From positions 62,001-126,000 of the forward strand of contig NZ_FNEM01000009.1 in NCBI RefSeq assembly GCF_900100175.1: DNA of 64,000 nt, in the 5' to 3' direction. The first letter of the stretch is position 1, and each line of letters opens with the position of its first letter. Position numbers and translations under genes: made by a program. The notes beneath the pieces were generated by a model. That model saw only the letters and a list, made by a program, of their open reading frames with translations. It ran no database searches and was not told the origin of the DNA. Positions 62,491 to 64,000 of the stretch are shown piece after piece. The DNA comes from Ferrimonas sediminum (GTDB taxonomy: Bacteria; Pseudomonadota; Gammaproteobacteria; Enterobacterales; Shewanellaceae).

Positions 62491-64000
62491 ATGCGTTATA
62501 TTTTTTCCGTGGTATTAGTTTGTTGCCTATCCCTGCCGGCATGGTCTGTCGATAATAATGTTAATGGTAAAAGCCAGGAGTTGGAGTTTCTTTTCGGTTT
62601 GGCAAAAGAAGACCCCAAAAGTGCGCTGCAGCAAACGGAGTTGTTACTGCAGCGATTTAATTATTTGAAACCGCATGAGTTCTGTAAGGCGCTGCAGGTG
62701 GCGGCGGTGAGTCATCTGGGGATAGGGCAGTACCGGCGTTCCTACGAAAGGGCGCAGTTGGCAGCCCAGTGTGCGCTGGATAATAAGCTTTATAAGGAAT
62801 TTATCTACAGCAGCAAAATTCAGGCAATTAATGCAAATGCTCTAGGCGAATTTGTCGAATCCATTCGGCTATTTTTAGTTGCAACCAAATATATTGACCG
62901 TGTCGATGATGACGCGATCAAATTTGACCTGTTATCTACAATTGCGAATCATTACACGCTGATTGATGACTATGAAAGCGCATCCTATTATATGGAGCGC
63001 GCCAAACTTTATCGTCAAAAAGGTGCTGAGCCAACTTGTATGGAAAGCATGGTTGATCAGCATATTTTAAAACTCAAAGGCAGCTATAAAGAAGTATTGG
63101 CAAAACTAGAAAAATCTCGAGAACGTTGTCATTCGGATGGCAATAATTACGAGATTATCATGTGGGAGCTGTATTACTCGGATGTAAAAATCCACTTTAA
63201 AAAATACGATGAAGCGCTGGCTATTTTGGCTGATTCTCAAAAGCTCTATTCCGACAATAATATCGATTATGCCAGAGACTCCCTTCACCTACTCTATGCC
63301 AAAGCTTATCTGGGCAAGGGCGAACTGGACCGCGCCAGAGAGCACATCGATAACTCTGCTAATGAACTCCGGCATCTGGCTCAGGATAAATCCTCCTACG
63401 AAATTGAAGTATTGAGGGCTCAAGTCAGTTTTGCCGCCGGTGAGTTTCAGCAGGCGGCAGAGTTCTATGCCGCCGCCCTTGAACTCAAAGAGCTGTACCT
63501 GAAAAAGCTCAACTCGATCACCTTTGCGGTGCAAAAAATTGAGATGAATGCCCTGCAACAGGAGAATCAGGTCAAGGAGGCTCAGGCACTGCAGCAGGCT
63601 CAGGAAGCGCAGCTTATGGGTGAGCGTAATCGCAGCCGAGGCATCATCGCCGTCAGTTTTGCCATTGTGATCGGTTTGCTGGGGATGTTCATTATTAACC
63701 GTCGTATGGGCCGCAGTCGCGATCATTTTCGCAATCTGGCCCATTTCGACCCCATTACTCGAGGCATGAGCCGCATATTCTGGCTACAAAGCGCCGCCGA
63801 GCAGTGTGCAAAATTAGACTTATCTACCCCCATCTCGGTGTTGATCATTAAGGTGGATGGCCTCAGAGGCATCAATCTTAAGTATGGCTACGGTGTCGGT
63901 GATGACGTACTGGCCAGGACCAGCCAGGTGGTTGATCGCCAGGGCAGCAGCAACGGCCTGCTGGGCAGGCTGGGGGGCAACCAGCTGGCGCTGCTGTTAC
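62491..64000 (+). CDS. TPR protein with degenerate GGDEF domain, 3' truncated by the window
   Basis: 503 codons are visible, open to the end. A signal peptide (VVLVCCLSLPAWSVD) is followed by about 360 residues of TPR-like helices in the periplasm, a membrane helix (IIAVSFAIVIGLLGMFII) and a GGDEF-like domain (LAHFDPITRGMSRIF, LIIKVDGLRGINLKYGYGVGD). The active site reads RLGGNQLALLL, so the GGDEF signature is lost (GGNQL). It is probably a receptor or enzymatically dead member; an EAL domain may follow beyond the window. The start has a moderately good GGGG site. Confidence 0.75.
   Translation, partial: MRYIFSVVLVCCLSLPAWSVDNNVNGKSQELEFLFGLAKEDPKSALQQTELLLQRFNYLKPHEFCKALQVAAVSHLGIGQYRRSYERAQLAAQCALDNKLYKEFIYSSKIQAINANALGEFVESIRLFLVATKYIDRVDDDAIKFDLLSTIANHYTLIDDYESASYYMERAKLYRQKGAEPTCMESMVDQHILKLKGSYKEVLAKLEKSRERCHSDGNNYEIIMWELYYSDVKIHFKKYDEALAILADSQKLYSDNNIDYARDSLHLLYAKAYLGKGELDRAREHIDNSANELRHLAQDKSSYEIEVLRAQVSFAAGEFQQAAEFYAAALELKELYLKKLNSITFAVQKIEMNALQQENQVKEAQALQQAQEAQLMGERNRSRGIIAVSFAIVIGLLGMFIINRRMGRSRDHFRNLAHFDPITRGMSRIFWLQSAAEQCAKLDLSTPISVLIIKVDGLRGINLKYGYGVGDDVLARTSQVVDRQGSSNGLLGRLGGNQLALLL

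Overview
The window reads as a chromosomal segment of a marine-type gammaproteobacterium of the Alteromonadales. A Ferrimonas- or Shewanella-like organism is my best guess. This is inferred from the long-form SAICAR synthase, the yejM-yejL / yejK block, rlmJ, the YaiL-type DUF2058 protein, lrgAB, the dCache chemoreceptors and a tRNA-Pro(GGG) almost identical to the enterobacterial one. Most of the window is visibly GC-rich and densely coding. About 11.1-20.7 kb is visibly AT-rich and looks horizontally acquired.

Layout. 0-11 kb: the start of a solute-symporter/histidine-kinase hybrid, divergent from a DcaP-like porin and a seven-gene branched-chain-type ABC transporter operon carrying two acyl-CoA-ligase-family genes; this looks like an uptake-and-activation module for an organic acid. 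11-23 kb: defence-like accessory region with a Septu-like ATPase/HNH pair, a 1947-residue nuclease-STAND NTPase, a small unknown gene and an HNH nuclease overlapping a SAM methyltransferase. 23-28 kb: two tandem paralogous chemoreceptors. 28-30.6 kb: secreted DsrE-like protein, TetR regulator, purC. 31-36 kb: a caa3-like cytochrome oxidase operon whose subunit II carries two haem-c domains. 36-42 kb: a CatB-type acetyltransferase, a membrane protein, rlmJ, a GGDEF sensor, a DUF2058 protein and an M14-family hydrolase.

42.1-43.1 kb holds two identical tRNA-Pro(GGG) genes embedded in a tandem array. Its units repeat the 3' end of the tRNA, a terminator hairpin and a palindromic GC-rich spacer, recalling the organisation downstream of E. 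coli tyrT. 43-45 kb: lrgAB and a divergent LysR regulator. 45.5-51.6 kb: an outer-membrane barrel, then a WYL regulator of the BrxR/CapW type divergent from a tight four-gene operon (membrane/coiled-coil protein, TerB-like protein, coiled-coil protein, HNH-like nuclease with hydrophobic C-terminal half). This is the best candidate for an undescribed, possibly anti-phage, system.

51.6-64 kb: outer-membrane barrel, a 33-residue membrane peptide, a hydroxylase remnant, yejM-yejL and divergent yejK, a YjiH-type transporter, a SIMPL protein and lipoprotein, a dihydroorotase, an M23 peptidase, a small Nif11/LigA-like protein and a truncated TPR protein with a degenerate GGDEF domain. Start sites were chosen by ribosome-binding sites and family length, and often differ from the longest reading frame. 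No database search was possible; family names rest on motifs read by eye.
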